Below, in pieces: positions 35,059 to 44,112 of a stretch of 64,000 nt of DNA (position 1 is the stretch's first letter; each line of letters begins with the position of its first letter). This DNA comes from CAVQOB01 sp963714325 (GTDB lineage: Bacteria; Pseudomonadota; Alphaproteobacteria; Rhizobiales; Hyphomicrobiaceae). The translations under genes and the position numbers were made by a program. The stretch lies in contig CAVQOB010000008.1 of NCBI GenBank assembly GCA_963714325.1, forward strand, positions 62,001 to 126,000, given 5' to 3'. The notes below the pieces were generated by a model, which saw only the letters and a program-made list of their open reading frames with translations, was not told the origin of the DNA and made no database searches.

Positions 35059-36021
35059 ATGACGTCGCGCGCAAGGCATGGTCTCTATTCGCCCATCGAG
35101 CCCTATCGCCAGTCCCGCTTGAAAGTCACCGGCGGGCACGAACTCTACTTCGAAGAGTGTGGCAACCCCGCCGGCAAGCCCGTTGTGATCATCCATGGCG
35201 GCCCTGGTGGTGGCTCCAACCCGACCATGCGCCGCTACCATGACGCGTCTCGCTATCGCATCATCCTGTTCGACCAGCGAGGTTGCGGCCGCTCGACACC
35301 GCACGCCAGCATCGACGCCAACACCACCTGGGATCTGGTCGCGGACTTAGAACGTCTACGCGATCACTTGGGGATAAATCGCTGGCAGTTGTTCGGCGGT
35401 TCCTGGGGCGCAACATTGTCGTTGGCCTACGCCGAAACCCATCCCTCCCGCGTCACCGAGATGATCCTGCGCGGCATCTTTTTGCTGCGCAAAGCCGAGA
35501 TCGATTGGTTTTATCAGGCCGGATGCAACTGGCTGTTCCCGGAAGCATTCGCAGAATTCGTAAAACCGATTCCCTTGGCCGAGCGCAACAACCTGGTCCA
35601 AGCCTACTACCAGCGTCTGACCCACCCCGATCGTCGCATCCAGATCGAAGCCGCCCGTGCCTGGTCGATCTGGGAGGGCAGTACACTCTCCCTGCTCCAG
35701 GACGCCGAGCGGCTCAAACTCTTCAGCACCGACACCTACGCGATCGCCTTCGCCCGCATCGAGTGCCACTATTTCATCCATCGCGGCTTTCTCGAAGACG
35801 ACAATCAGTTGATCGCTAATGCCGGCCGCCTCAGGCGCATTCCAGCCGTCATTGTCCATGGTCGCTACGATGTCGTCACGCCGATGAAGAATGCTTATGA
35901 TCTGCATCAGGCATGGCCGGAAGCTGAACTGCGTGCGGTCCCTGACGCTGGCCACGCCATGACCGAGCCGGGCATTATTCACGAACTCATCGCCGCAACG
36001 CGCAAATTCGCCACGTCCTGA
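35059..36021 (+). CDS. pip: Proline iminopeptidase
   Basis: The 320-residue alpha/beta hydrolase of peptidase family S33 removes N-terminal proline from peptides. It has the oxyanion motif IIHGGPGGGSNP (about 44-55), FDQRGCGRSTPH (about 72-83), the nucleophile elbow GGSWGATL (about 112-119, Ser114) and C-terminal VVTPMKNA and PDAGHAM with the Asp and His of the triad. Length is normal. Start is ATG at 35059 with GGAAAAG upstream; a longer frame from 34939 lacks coding character. A GST gene follows 28 bp downstream on the same strand. Confidence 0.94.
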   Translation: MTSRARHGLYSPIEPYRQSRLKVTGGHELYFEECGNPAGKPVVIIHGGPGGGSNPTMRRYHDASRYRIILFDQRGCGRSTPHASIDANTTWDLVADLERLRDHLGINRWQLFGGSWGATLSLAYAETHPSRVTEMILRGIFLLRKAEIDWFYQAGCNWLFPEAFAEFVKPIPLAERNNLVQAYYQRLTHPDRRIQIEAARAWSIWEGSTLSLLQDAERLKLFSTDTYAIAFARIECHYFIHRGFLEDDNQLIANAGRLRRIPAVIVHGRYDVVTPMKNAYDLHQAWPEAELRAVPDAGHAMTEPGIIHELIAATRKFATS

Positions 36022-36049
36022 AGCAGCAGCAATTCGGAACCAAATCCCA

Positions 36050-36706
36050 ATGCTCAAAATTTATGGCGTCTACCGTTCGCGCGCATCGCGCAACATCTGG
36101 TTCGCCAACGAACTTAGCCTCCCCTACCAGCACATCCCCGTCATCCAGGCCTACCGCCTACCCAACCCGGATGCCGCCGATGCGCCGCTCCACACCCGGT
36201 CAAGTGCTTTCCTCAAAGTGAACCCCAGCGGGCAGATTCCCTCCATCGACGATGCCGGGCTCGTGCTGCATCAGTCCTTGGCGATCAACCTGTATTTGGC
36301 AAAAAAGCACGGTGGCCCTATGGCGCCCGCCGACGTCGCCGAAGATGGCCTGATGACCACCTGGACGCTATGGGCCGCCACCGACGTCGAACCGCATACC
36401 ATCCAGGTGCTCTATCACCGCGTTGGCAAGCCGCCCGCCGAGCGCGACCCCCGGATTGCCGATGCAGCCGTTGCAGCCCTGCGCGCACCGTTCGCCGTTC
36501 TTGACCACGCACTGACCGCAACGGGCTACCTTGTCGGCGATCGCTTCACTGTCGCCGATCTCAACGTCGCCGAAGTGATCCGCTACGCCATGCCCGCACC
36601 GGAGTTATTCGAGGCCGCGCCACGCGTGAAATCCTGGCTTGCCGCATGCCACGCCCGTCCGGCCTTCAAGGCCATGATGGCACAACGAGAAGCCGAACCG
36701 GCATAG
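36050..36706 (+). CDS. Glutathione S-transferase family protein
   Basis: The 218-residue protein has an N-terminal thioredoxin-like domain with YRSRASRNIWFANEL, the NPSGQIPSIDD segment with the cis-proline, and the LHQSLAINLYLA glutathione-binding pair Gln-Ser. The C-terminal helical domain contains GYLVGDRFTVADLNVAEV, the N-capping motif of GSTs. It follows pip closely and may share its transcript. Substrate unknown. The 170 bp after it hold a CTCCCCGCAGGGG palindrome and no gene. Confidence 0.92.
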   Translation: MLKIYGVYRSRASRNIWFANELSLPYQHIPVIQAYRLPNPDAADAPLHTRSSAFLKVNPSGQIPSIDDAGLVLHQSLAINLYLAKKHGGPMAPADVAEDGLMTTWTLWAATDVEPHTIQVLYHRVGKPPAERDPRIADAAVAALRAPFAVLDHALTATGYLVGDRFTVADLNVAEVIRYAMPAPELFEAAPRVKSWLAACHARPAFKAMMAQREAEPA

Positions 36707-36876
36707 CGCGGCGGCTGGTGGGCAGACGAAGCGCAAGTAAACGAGCACGATGACCGGTTGGCACACGCGCGCGGCGGCCGGCTCCCCGCAGGGGAAAAGC
36801 CATCGCGCAATTCAAAATGGCAAGCGAAGCTGCGAGAATAGCGGCGGTTGGCACTGGGCAGTCGAAGCCACGAGAA

Positions 36877-37389
36877 TTAGAGCGACGTGCCCTTACCGCC
36901 GTCCTCGCCCAACTCTTTGATCTTATCCTTGAATTTCTTCAGCATCCGCTGCGCATAGCTGAGCGCCTTATCGACATCTTCCTCGGTCGGCAGCTGCATT
37001 TTTGGTCCGGATCCACCGAACCCCTTGTCTGCGCGCTTGTCCGATCCTGCAGGATCGCCGACGCCAACCATGTCTTCCAAGCGTTTCACCGCCGTCTTCA
37101 GATCTCGGTTTTCCTGCGCCAGCTGATCGATGTCCTTCTGCAATGCCGCCCGCTCGTCAGCCAGTGCCTCGCACTGCCAACGTCCCTCTTTGCGCGCACA
37201 CATCGACATCTGACCGGACTGCGTATCAAGCCGGAGGTACCCCCCATCCGCTTGATGCATAGTGAAGCGGCCACCAACAGCATCGGGTTTTGTCGTGTCG
37301 GCCGCCGCCGGCAGGAGACCGGTCCCGGCACCGACCAGCAAACTCACCACACCGAGCGCAGCCATCAATCCAGATTTCCCGTAGCCCAT
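36877..37389 (-). CDS. Secreted coiled-coil protein of unknown function
   Basis: The 170-residue protein has a signal peptide (about 1-30, ending AAADT) and a short beta region with two cysteines (MCARKEGRWQCEAL). A coiled coil follows (about 78-105: ERAALQKDIDQLAQENRDLKTAVKRLE), then a glycine-rich linker and a charged C-terminal helix. GGAG lies upstream of the ATG at 37389. No enzymatic motif is present; a periplasmic scaffold is plausible but unproven. Confidence 0.8.
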   Translation of the reverse strand: MGYGKSGLMAALGVVSLLVGAGTGLLPAAADTTKPDAVGGRFTMHQADGGYLRLDTQSGQMSMCARKEGRWQCEALADERAALQKDIDQLAQENRDLKTAVKRLEDMVGVGDPAGSDKRADKGFGGSGPKMQLPTEEDVDKALSYAQRMLKKFKDKIKELGEDGGKGTSL

Positions 37390-37561
37390 GTCCGTCTCCT
37401 GGATCAGCTCAACTTAGACAACACAATTCACCCGACTTCCATCTGCACTACGAATCACTCGGAAGTATGGCAACTGAGAGCGCAACCACAACACCTTCCG
37501 GCCCAAACTTAGAGCATTGATATAATTGTATAAATATCACAAAATTCGACCCGATCCAGCC

Positions 37562-37576
37562 TTAACGAATACTTTA
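37562..37576 (+). promoter_or_regulatory. CtrA-like site upstream of the PodJ-like gene
   Basis: TTAA-N7-TTTA (TTAACGAATACTTTA) is one mismatch from the TTAA-N7-TTAA consensus of the cell-cycle regulator CtrA. It lies about 160 bases before the start of the Sel1 protein gene. The 347-bp gap also contains an AT-rich stretch near 37515-37540. Confidence 0.3.
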
Positions 37577-37736
37577 CCCGGCGCTGCCAGCTTCGACACG
37601 GTTCCACTCCGTCCCGCGTCTGGAGCCACAAAATGCGTGCAATCGGCCGTTGCGCACGCCTGACCACCGTCAGTACGCGCAACCCAAACAGTCGATGCCC
37701 GCATCAACAGCATGGCTAAAGGCCGCGGGGTAAGAA

Positions 37737-40394
37737 ATGTCGTCGGATCGTCATGTCGAAACACCATCCGGCAGCCGCCGCAATCACTCCGAAACGGCGA
37801 TCCCTGACGCCGCGCTCGAACCATGGGATGCCCGTAGCGCCGAAGCGCTGATGAGCCTCTACGAAACCACCTCACCGTCGCAAGTCGCCGCACCCATGCC
37901 GGCAACCTTCTTGGTTGATCCGCCAGAGCCTGCGCGATACAGGCCGGCCACTGCGCCAATCACCAACACGATGCCATTGGCGTCAGCGCCCGCTGCCAGT
38001 CCGCCCATGGCCGACAATACCTGGCTGGAGACCCGCTTCGCCGAAATGACCTCCCGGATTGAAAATTCGGTGAGCGCAGCCCGCCCTGAAGCCTCCCTCA
38101 ATCTGCTAACGATACGCCTCGATCAGTTAGAGAAGCAGTTCGGCATTGCGCTCGAAAAAGTCGCGACACGCACCGACGTCGATGGGCTGCGGATCATCGA
38201 AGCCCATGTTGCCGAACTCACCACCCAGATCGGCGACGCTCAAAAACAGTTGCAACGCCTCGAAAGCATCGAAAGCCATCTGCACGACCTGAGCGCCTAT
38301 GCCGCAGCCGCTGGCGAACAACCATCAACCCCGGCCGTCACCACCGCACAACTTGCATTACCCGACTTCGGCGCCCTCGCCGACGACACCGCCGACCGCG
38401 TCCTATCGCGTCTCGCCATCATGCCCGCCAAGCCCGCCGCCGAAGCCGATAACATCGATCAGATCCAGCACACCCTTCAGTCGTTCATCGCCGAACATCA
38501 CCGTCAAAGCGCAAACACCGCCACCGCGCTCGACACCATGCAAGATGTCCTCATCAATTTGATTGACCGCGTCGAAGCCATTCAAGTCTCCGCCGCTCAT
38601 GTCCCAACACCCGCCGCCACCAATCTGATCGCTCCCGAATTCAATCATAGTCAAACCAGCGATTTCTCGCTGGAGGGCTTCACCCAAGACCGCCCGCAAG
38701 CGTTCCATAATGACGGACAACAATCCCTCGATCATCGCGACAACTACCAGCAGGCATCGGCCGCCTATGCAGCCCCTGCACCCATCGCTCCGAACGAGCC
38801 CACGCCGGAAACACCAGAAATCAACGATCAATCTGGCGCACCCGCCGTCGCTCAGCCATCCGCCAAGGCCAGCAACGGCCTCGCCCTCCGTCGCGATCTC
38901 GAAGCAGCAGCCCTTCGAGCAAAAATGAAGGCTGCTGGCTCCCCGGCTGCCAAGTCCGCAACCGATCAGGACGATCAGGAGGCCCGGCCATCGCCCGCGC
39001 CACGCCAACGCCCGGTGAACACCAATCCGCCCTCGTCAGCGCCGAACCGGCGCGCGCTCGCCGTACTCTTCTTCGGTCTCGCGATGACCGGTGCCGGCTA
39101 CTTCGGTTGGCGGCTGCACAATGACGGCTACCTGCGGAACTTGACCGCCAAATTCGACGGTCAAATTGTCCCGACTAAAATCGACGCAACGGTGCCAAAT
39201 GATGCCAAAATTGAAGGCGCCCCGATCAGGATCACACCACGATCGTCGATCGTCGAAGACAACGCACCATCCCAGGCACTCCGCCGCGGCAACGACGTCC
39301 CGGCACAAGTCACGGAACTGCCTGACGCAGCCAAAACTCCACCCACTGCTGAGACTCAGACAATTGTCGTTGGCGACACCGAACGCCGCTCAATCAGCCA
39401 AACCTCAAGTATTGCCGTTTCGAAAAGCGGCATGCCACTTGGCATTTCTGTCCAACATGGGCCGATGCCGGCACAATCCAACGAGCTTGCGACCGCTCAG
39501 CAACAGCAATCGACGGTCTCGACGTCAACACGGCAAGGCCAACCGGCCCTGAAATCATCAGAAAGCCTGGGCTCCGCCGCCATCCCCACGTCATTGCCGG
39601 CCAACACCTCCGAACGCCCGAACGACCCGGCCTCCTCTGTCGTTTCCGATCAACCCGGCAATGCCGTCGAGATGCCACCAGCGACCGTTGGTCCGCTATC
39701 ACTCCGCCTCGCCGCTCAACGCGGCGACCCCGGCGCGGAATTCGAGGTCGCCGCCCGCCTCGCCGACGGCAAGGGCGTGAAGCAGGACTTCAAGCAGGCC
39801 ATGGCATGGTTCCAGCGCGCCGCCAACCACGGCTTGGCACCCGCTCAATATCGCCTCGCAACCCTTTACGAACGCGGCCTGAGCAACGGCAAGCCGGATC
39901 TGCAGCGCGCCCATGTCTGGTACAAGCGCGCCGCCGACCAGGGCAACGTCAAAGCCATGCACAATCTCGCCGTCCTCAGCGCCGGCCGCGAATCTGGCAA
40001 ACCCGACTATGCCACAGCCGCCCGCTGGTTCAACGAAGCGGCAGAACGTGGCCTGCCCGACAGCCAATTCAACCTCGGCGTCCTCTACGAAAACGGCTTA
40101 GGCGTCGGCCAGGACGGCCAACAAGCCTACAAATGGTTTGCTCTCGCCGTTCGTGGCGGCGACAAGGAAGCAGCCAAGCGCCGCGACCAGTTGGCTACAA
40201 AATTGGATCCGGCTTCATTTGCCGCAGCCGAACAGCTCGTCGCTTCCTGGCAAGCTAGGGCACCAGAAGCTCCAGCCAACGATCCCCGGATCGGCGCCGA
40301 AGCACTGCGCGCCCGTGGCGCTCAGATGGACGTCCCCACACCGGCGCCACCGATGCAGAAGCCTGCCGGCACCAAGCCGCTTGTAAATCAATAA
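37737..40394 (+). CDS. PodJ-like single-pass membrane protein with Sel1 repeats
   Basis: The 885-residue protein has a long N-terminal cytoplasmic part with coiled-coil-prone segments (about 85-270: TWLETRFAEMTSRIENSV, LTIRLDQLEKQFG). A Pro/Ala/Gln-rich region, one membrane helix (about 437-457, LAVLFFGLAMTGAGYFGW), a Thr/Ser/Pro-rich linker and four Sel1-type repeats (about 653-820: YRLATLYERGLSNGKPDLQR, FNLGVLYENGLG) follow. This order matches PodJ-like polar localisation factors of alphaproteobacteria, although no peptidoglycan-binding domain is seen at the C-terminus. The ATG at 37737 has GGGGTAAG upstream. A role in organising a cell pole is an inference. Confidence 0.82.
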   Translation: MSSDRHVETPSGSRRNHSETAIPDAALEPWDARSAEALMSLYETTSPSQVAAPMPATFLVDPPEPARYRPATAPITNTMPLASAPAASPPMADNTWLETRFAEMTSRIENSVSAARPEASLNLLTIRLDQLEKQFGIALEKVATRTDVDGLRIIEAHVAELTTQIGDAQKQLQRLESIESHLHDLSAYAAAAGEQPSTPAVTTAQLALPDFGALADDTADRVLSRLAIMPAKPAAEADNIDQIQHTLQSFIAEHHRQSANTATALDTMQDVLINLIDRVEAIQVSAAHVPTPAATNLIAPEFNHSQTSDFSLEGFTQDRPQAFHNDGQQSLDHRDNYQQASAAYAAPAPIAPNEPTPETPEINDQSGAPAVAQPSAKASNGLALRRDLEAAALRAKMKAAGSPAAKSATDQDDQEARPSPAPRQRPVNTNPPSSAPNRRALAVLFFGLAMTGAGYFGWRLHNDGYLRNLTAKFDGQIVPTKIDATVPNDAKIEGAPIRITPRSSIVEDNAPSQALRRGNDVPAQVTELPDAAKTPPTAETQTIVVGDTERRSISQTSSIAVSKSGMPLGISVQHGPMPAQSNELATAQQQQSTVSTSTRQGQPALKSSESLGSAAIPTSLPANTSERPNDPASSVVSDQPGNAVEMPPATVGPLSLRLAAQRGDPGAEFEVAARLADGKGVKQDFKQAMAWFQRAANHGLAPAQYRLATLYERGLSNGKPDLQRAHVWYKRAADQGNVKAMHNLAVLSAGRESGKPDYATAARWFNEAAERGLPDSQFNLGVLYENGLGVGQDGQQAYKWFALAVRGGDKEAAKRRDQLATKLDPASFAAAEQLVASWQARAPEAPANDPRIGAEALRARGAQMDVPTPAPPMQKPAGTKPLVNQ

Positions 40395-40632
40395 TCCATG
40401 CGCGGCCGTCAATGATCCCCAAAAGTTCGCGTCATCGCGCTTGAAATGCGCGCGTGAATAGTGTCCCTTACCCCTCAGGGAAATCTTGATCCGCTAAAAG
40501 CCCATCAGTCAAACGTGATACGCTCAGCGCAGCCAAAGCCGGCCACGCCGGAGCCGGGCGCATTGGTCAGACATTTGCGATGCTGGCAGCAAACGCGAAT
40601 TTGTCCGAGCGGGGACGAGCTTTGGACGCGAT

Positions 40633-41556
40633 ATGAATTTCTATCTGCCCATCGCCGAAATGTCGGTCAATGTTTTCCTGTTTGTCGGGATGGGCGCGGC
40701 CGTCGGTTTTTTATCCGGCATGTTCGGCATCGGCGGCGGCTTCCTGATGACGCCACTGCTGATTTTTTCCGGCATCCCATCAGCTGTCGCCGTCGGCACT
40801 GAGGCAGCCCAAATCGTCGCCTCGTCGGTCTCCGGCGCCGTCGCGCAGTGGAAACGCCGCAACATCGACGTGAAAATGGGTATCGTACTACTTGTCGGCG
40901 GTATCCTCGGGTCCATCGTCGGCGTCCAATTGGTGCGAATTTTGCGCCGCATCGGCCAGTTCGATTTCTTCGTCTCCATGACCTATGTCACCTTCCTCAG
41001 CGTCATCGGCACTTTGATGATGATCGAGAGCGTCAACACCATCCGCAAAACGCGCGATGGCAAATCAGCCCCGCGGCGCAAACCTGGCGAGCACAGCTGG
41101 ATCCACCGCCTTCCCTTCAAAATGCGGTTTCACCGCTCAAAACTGTATATCAGTGCCATTCCGCCCTTCATGATCGGCGCTTTCGTCGGTCTGCTAGCGG
41201 CCATCATGGGCGTCGGCGGCGGCTTCATCATGATCCCCGCGATGATCTACATGCTGCGCGTCCCGACCAATGTCGTCGTCGGCACCTCGCTGTTTCAGAT
41301 CACCTTCGTCACGGCCGCAACGACCATGCTCCACGCCACTCTGAATCAAACCGTCGATATGGTACTGGCACTTCTGTTGATGATCGGTGGCGTGATCGGC
41401 GCGCAGTTCGGCGCCGCGGCCGGCGAGAAATTGCGCGCTGAGCAACTTCGCTTTCTCCTCGCCGCCCTCGTGCTCCTGGTCGGTCTACGCATGGCCTGGG
41501 GACTGATCGCTGAACCCTCCGAGATCTACTCGATTGTGACGGCAGGTCCACGATGA
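40633..41556 (+). CDS. TauE/SafE-family membrane exporter
   Basis: The 307-residue protein has eight or so hydrophobic helices in two similar halves. Each half starts with the family motif: GFLSGMFGIGGGFLMTPLL near 28-46 and GLLAAIMGVGGGFIMIPAM near 189-207. TauE/SafE proteins are proposed to export sulfite, sulfonates or sulfoacetate. The next gene, a TIGR02186-type protein, overlaps its stop by 4 bp, an arrangement conserved in alphaproteobacteria. About 240 bp upstream hold no recognised feature. Confidence 0.93.
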   Translation: MNFYLPIAEMSVNVFLFVGMGAAVGFLSGMFGIGGGFLMTPLLIFSGIPSAVAVGTEAAQIVASSVSGAVAQWKRRNIDVKMGIVLLVGGILGSIVGVQLVRILRRIGQFDFFVSMTYVTFLSVIGTLMMIESVNTIRKTRDGKSAPRRKPGEHSWIHRLPFKMRFHRSKLYISAIPPFMIGAFVGLLAAIMGVGGGFIMIPAMIYMLRVPTNVVVGTSLFQITFVTAATTMLHATLNQTVDMVLALLLMIGGVIGAQFGAAAGEKLRAEQLRFLLAALVLLVGLRMAWGLIAEPSEIYSIVTAGPR

Positions 41557-42470
41557 TGAAAGTCCGTCAGCGCTGGCACAACGCCGCCATGATCCTCGCC
41601 CTCGGCCTGGTCACGGCCGCCACCGTGTTCACGCCGAGTGAAGTCGAATCCCAATCCCGCGGCCGCCAGGTTCCGATCCCAAAGCCTCCCGCCGCGAAAG
41701 AGGCGCCGCCGCCCCCCGTCATCGATCCGGCCAAACCGATCGAGCCACCCGAAACCGTTCAGGCCGACGTCTCGACACGCAATGTGGGGGTCACATCAAG
41801 CTTCACCGGTACCGAAATCGTCGTCTTCGGCGCCGTCGACAACAGCCGCCAGCCGAGCCCCGAGTCAGGCCTCTACGATGTCGTCGTCGTCATTGAAGGC
41901 ACACCAAGTCATATGACCGCGCGGAAGAAGAACAGGGTTGGCGGCATCTGGTTGAATACGCAGGCCGCCTCGTTCGAAGCTGTGCCAAGCTACTATGCCA
42001 TCGCATCCACACGCCCTCTCGAGGAAATTGCGCCAGCCGCTGTTTTGCTCGGCTACGAAATTGGCCTCAATCAGGTGCGCATGAACCCTGTCGGCGCCGT
42101 AACCCGCCGCTTGCCCGCTGCTGAAATTCAGCAGTTTCGAAACTCGATTATCCGCCTGAAGCAGAAAGAAGGACTCTACGTCCAGGATGAGTACGCCGTC
42201 GCCTTCATTGGCCGCAGCCTGTTCCGCTCAACCATCGCACTCCCCGCGAATGTCACCGTCGGTCCCTTCGAGACGCGCGTATATCTGTTCCGCGACGAAA
42301 GGCTGTTGAGCCAATATGCCGTCAAACTCAATCTGGAACGCGAAGGCTTTGAGCGCCTCCTGCACAATTTTGCATTCGGCCATCCGTTCTACTACGGCCT
42401 CGCCACTGTCCTCCTGGCAATAGGCGCCGGCCTCTTGGCCTCAGCCGTTTTCAGTAAGGCCAGCCACTGA
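41553..42470 (+). CDS. TIGR02186-type protein, partner of TauE/SafE
   Basis: The 305-residue protein has a signal-anchor (about 11-30), a Pro-rich linker, a periplasmic beta-rich domain (VGVTSSFTGTEIVVFGAV; YDVVVVIEGTP; RVGGIWLNT) and a C-terminal membrane helix (about 277-297). This is the Alph_Pro_TM/TIGR02186 family, restricted largely to alphaproteobacteria and usually coupled to TauE/SafE, as here by a 4-bp overlap. Function is not established; an accessory subunit of the exporter is likely. Confidence 0.9.
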   Translation: MMKVRQRWHNAAMILALGLVTAATVFTPSEVESQSRGRQVPIPKPPAAKEAPPPPVIDPAKPIEPPETVQADVSTRNVGVTSSFTGTEIVVFGAVDNSRQPSPESGLYDVVVVIEGTPSHMTARKKNRVGGIWLNTQAASFEAVPSYYAIASTRPLEEIAPAAVLLGYEIGLNQVRMNPVGAVTRRLPAAEIQQFRNSIIRLKQKEGLYVQDEYAVAFIGRSLFRSTIALPANVTVGPFETRVYLFRDERLLSQYAVKLNLEREGFERLLHNFAFGHPFYYGLATVLLAIGAGLLASAVFSKASH

Positions 42471-42503
42471 ATGCGCGACATCAAGCTAGGGCACCCCAGC
42501 ACG

Positions 42504-43820
42504 TCACATCGGCAGCCGCGCAACCTGATTCGAAAAGTAATTCTCGACCGCCCGCAAGATCGAGGTCGAAACCTTGTCACGCCAACTATCAGACTTGAGA
42601 TTGTCCGCGTCGGCTTTGTTCGTCACATAGGCCAGCTCGATCAGCACCGACGGCATCTGCGCCGACTTAAGCACTCGGAAGTTCGCTTCGCGATCGGGAT
42701 TGTTCATCATATTCGTTGACCCGCCCATGAACTCGACAACCGAGCCCGTGAACACCTTCGTGCGCTCCTTCGTCGCCGCAACTTCCCGCTGCGTCAAATC
42801 CGACAGAATGGACGTGACGGCGTTGACGTCACCCTCCGCTTTGGTCACCGCCACGCGTTCATTCGATGTCAGCACATCATTAGCCGCACCGCGATTGGCC
42901 GAGCGCTGCAACTCCTTCATCGTCGAATCGCGCAACGAATAGACCGTCGCACCGCGAGCTTGTGCGCCAGCGTAATCGGCATGCACCGCAATGAACAGCG
43001 CCGCCTTATTCCGGTCGGCAAATTCGCGACGCTCGTCAAGTTCCACAAACGTGTCGTTGTCCCGAGTCATCAGCACCTTGAAGCGTCCCGTCGCCATCAG
43101 TTTGTCACGCAATCTGAGGCTGAACGCCAGCACGACGTCCTTCTCAACGGTGCCATATTTTTGCGCGCCGGAATCGTGCCCACCATGACCAGGATCGATC
43201 ACGATCGTCGGCTTGTAGATCGCCACGGGTGCCGCGTTTGGTTTCGCCGCCGGTTTCGGCAATGGCGGTTGAACGCCAGCAGCGCCAAGCCCAGCGACTG
43301 CCAGTGTCACAGCTGGCTTTTTCGGGCCAACGGCTTTGATCGCCGAGTCGACTGGCACGATTTCCAACAACAGCCGTGGCGAACGGCCATCCCGGCCTCT
43401 GTCGATCACAGCCTTCTCGACAACCACAGCTTTCGTCACGTCAATCACGATGCGCGCTTTACCAGGTGCCGATAGTCCACCGCGGAACGACTGCACAAGT
43501 CCGACCGGACCATGCGCCGAAAACTGCGGTAGCTGCAGCTTCACATCCGGCAACTCGACAATTACCCGGTTCGGGTTGGACAGCGAGAAAACCTGGAATT
43601 CAACATGGCGCTCCAGACCGACAATGAAGCGCGTGCGAGAATTGTCGCCAACCAGTGCGGTGGCGGCCACAGAGGCGACGCCAGCTTCCGGCACCAAGGG
43701 CGGCGGCCCGGCGGCCATCTGTTGCGCCCACACGGTTTGCGGCGCCATGCAGCCCAACGCGACGACGACGGCAACGGCAGTGCGACGCGCCACCGCGCCT
43801 CGCCCAAAAAACAAACGCAT
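42504..43820 (-). CDS. amiC: N-acetylmuramoyl-L-alanine amidase with AMIN domain
   Basis: The 438-residue protein has a signal peptide (about 1-33) and an AMIN domain (about 50-160: TRFIVGLERHVEFQVFSL) that targets the enzyme to the septum or to peptidoglycan. A linker and an Amidase_3 catalytic domain follow (about 210-430). Zinc and catalytic residues are in VIDPGHGGHDSGAQ, FIAVHADYAG and MPSVLIELAYVTN. It cleaves the amide between MurNAc and the stem peptide during cell separation. Start is ATG at 43820. PBP1A (mrcA), often the next gene in this order, is not present here. Confidence 0.93.
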   Translation of the reverse strand: MRLFFGRGAVARRTAVAVVVALGCMAPQTVWAQQMAAGPPPLVPEAGVASVAATALVGDNSRTRFIVGLERHVEFQVFSLSNPNRVIVELPDVKLQLPQFSAHGPVGLVQSFRGGLSAPGKARIVIDVTKAVVVEKAVIDRGRDGRSPRLLLEIVPVDSAIKAVGPKKPAVTLAVAGLGAAGVQPPLPKPAAKPNAAPVAIYKPTIVIDPGHGGHDSGAQKYGTVEKDVVLAFSLRLRDKLMATGRFKVLMTRDNDTFVELDERREFADRNKAALFIAVHADYAGAQARGATVYSLRDSTMKELQRSANRGAANDVLTSNERVAVTKAEGDVNAVTSILSDLTQREVAATKERTKVFTGSVVEFMGGSTNMMNNPDREANFRVLKSAQMPSVLIELAYVTNKADADNLKSDSWRDKVSTSILRAVENYFSNQVARLPM

Positions 43821-43935
43821 TACTGAAGACCCCTGTATACGCCCGCGGTCCTGAGACCGGGTTGGTCCCAATGAGATGCCCAAGGACTGTGGCCTTTTTC
43901 AGCTCATCATTGGTTCATGTTATGGATCGCTCCAA

Positions 43936-43951
43936 TTAACGAACTGCTAAC
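43936..43951 (-). promoter_or_regulatory. CtrA-like site upstream of amiC
   Basis: TTAA-N7-CTAAC is one mismatch from the CtrA consensus. It lies about 115 bases upstream of the amiC start and could link septal amidase expression to the cell cycle. Confidence 0.3.
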
Positions 43952-43989
43952 GCTATCCAGCCATTCATCAGCGCTCAGTCACCACCCCA

Positions 43990-44076
43990 AACAAAAAGCC
44001 CGCAGCCGGGGGAGGCTGCGGGCAATGCGTGACGCCATTCTAGGGGGGGGAAGGTGGGACGGCGCCACGTTTCCAG
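43990..44076 (-). ncRNA. Candidate small RNA resembling suhB/MmgR
   Basis: On the minus strand a region of about 87 bases begins after a sigma-70-like promoter (44083-44112) and ends at a strong intrinsic terminator. The terminator has a 10-bp perfect stem (GCAGCC core, 43998-44007 with 44014-44023) with a CCTCCC loop, followed by TTTTTG. The body contains GGAAACG, the unpaired run CCTTCCCCCCCC and CACGCATTGCCCGC. These resemble the Rhizobiales suhB/MmgR (alpha-r8) small RNAs, which have a C-rich anti-Shine-Dalgarno segment and a similar terminator. The family link is by recollection of the pattern, not by a search. Confidence 0.55.
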
Positions 44077-44082
44077 TGTCTC

Positions 44083-44112
44083 TATAAAGACAGAATTTCA
44101 CCGAGAGCACAA
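44083..44112 (-). promoter_or_regulatory. Putative sigma-70-type promoter of the small RNA
   Basis: Read on the minus strand, TTGTGC (44112-44107) and TTTATA (44088-44083) are separated by 18 bases. A start near 44076 would give an RNA ending at the terminator at 43998-44023. Confidence 0.4.
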
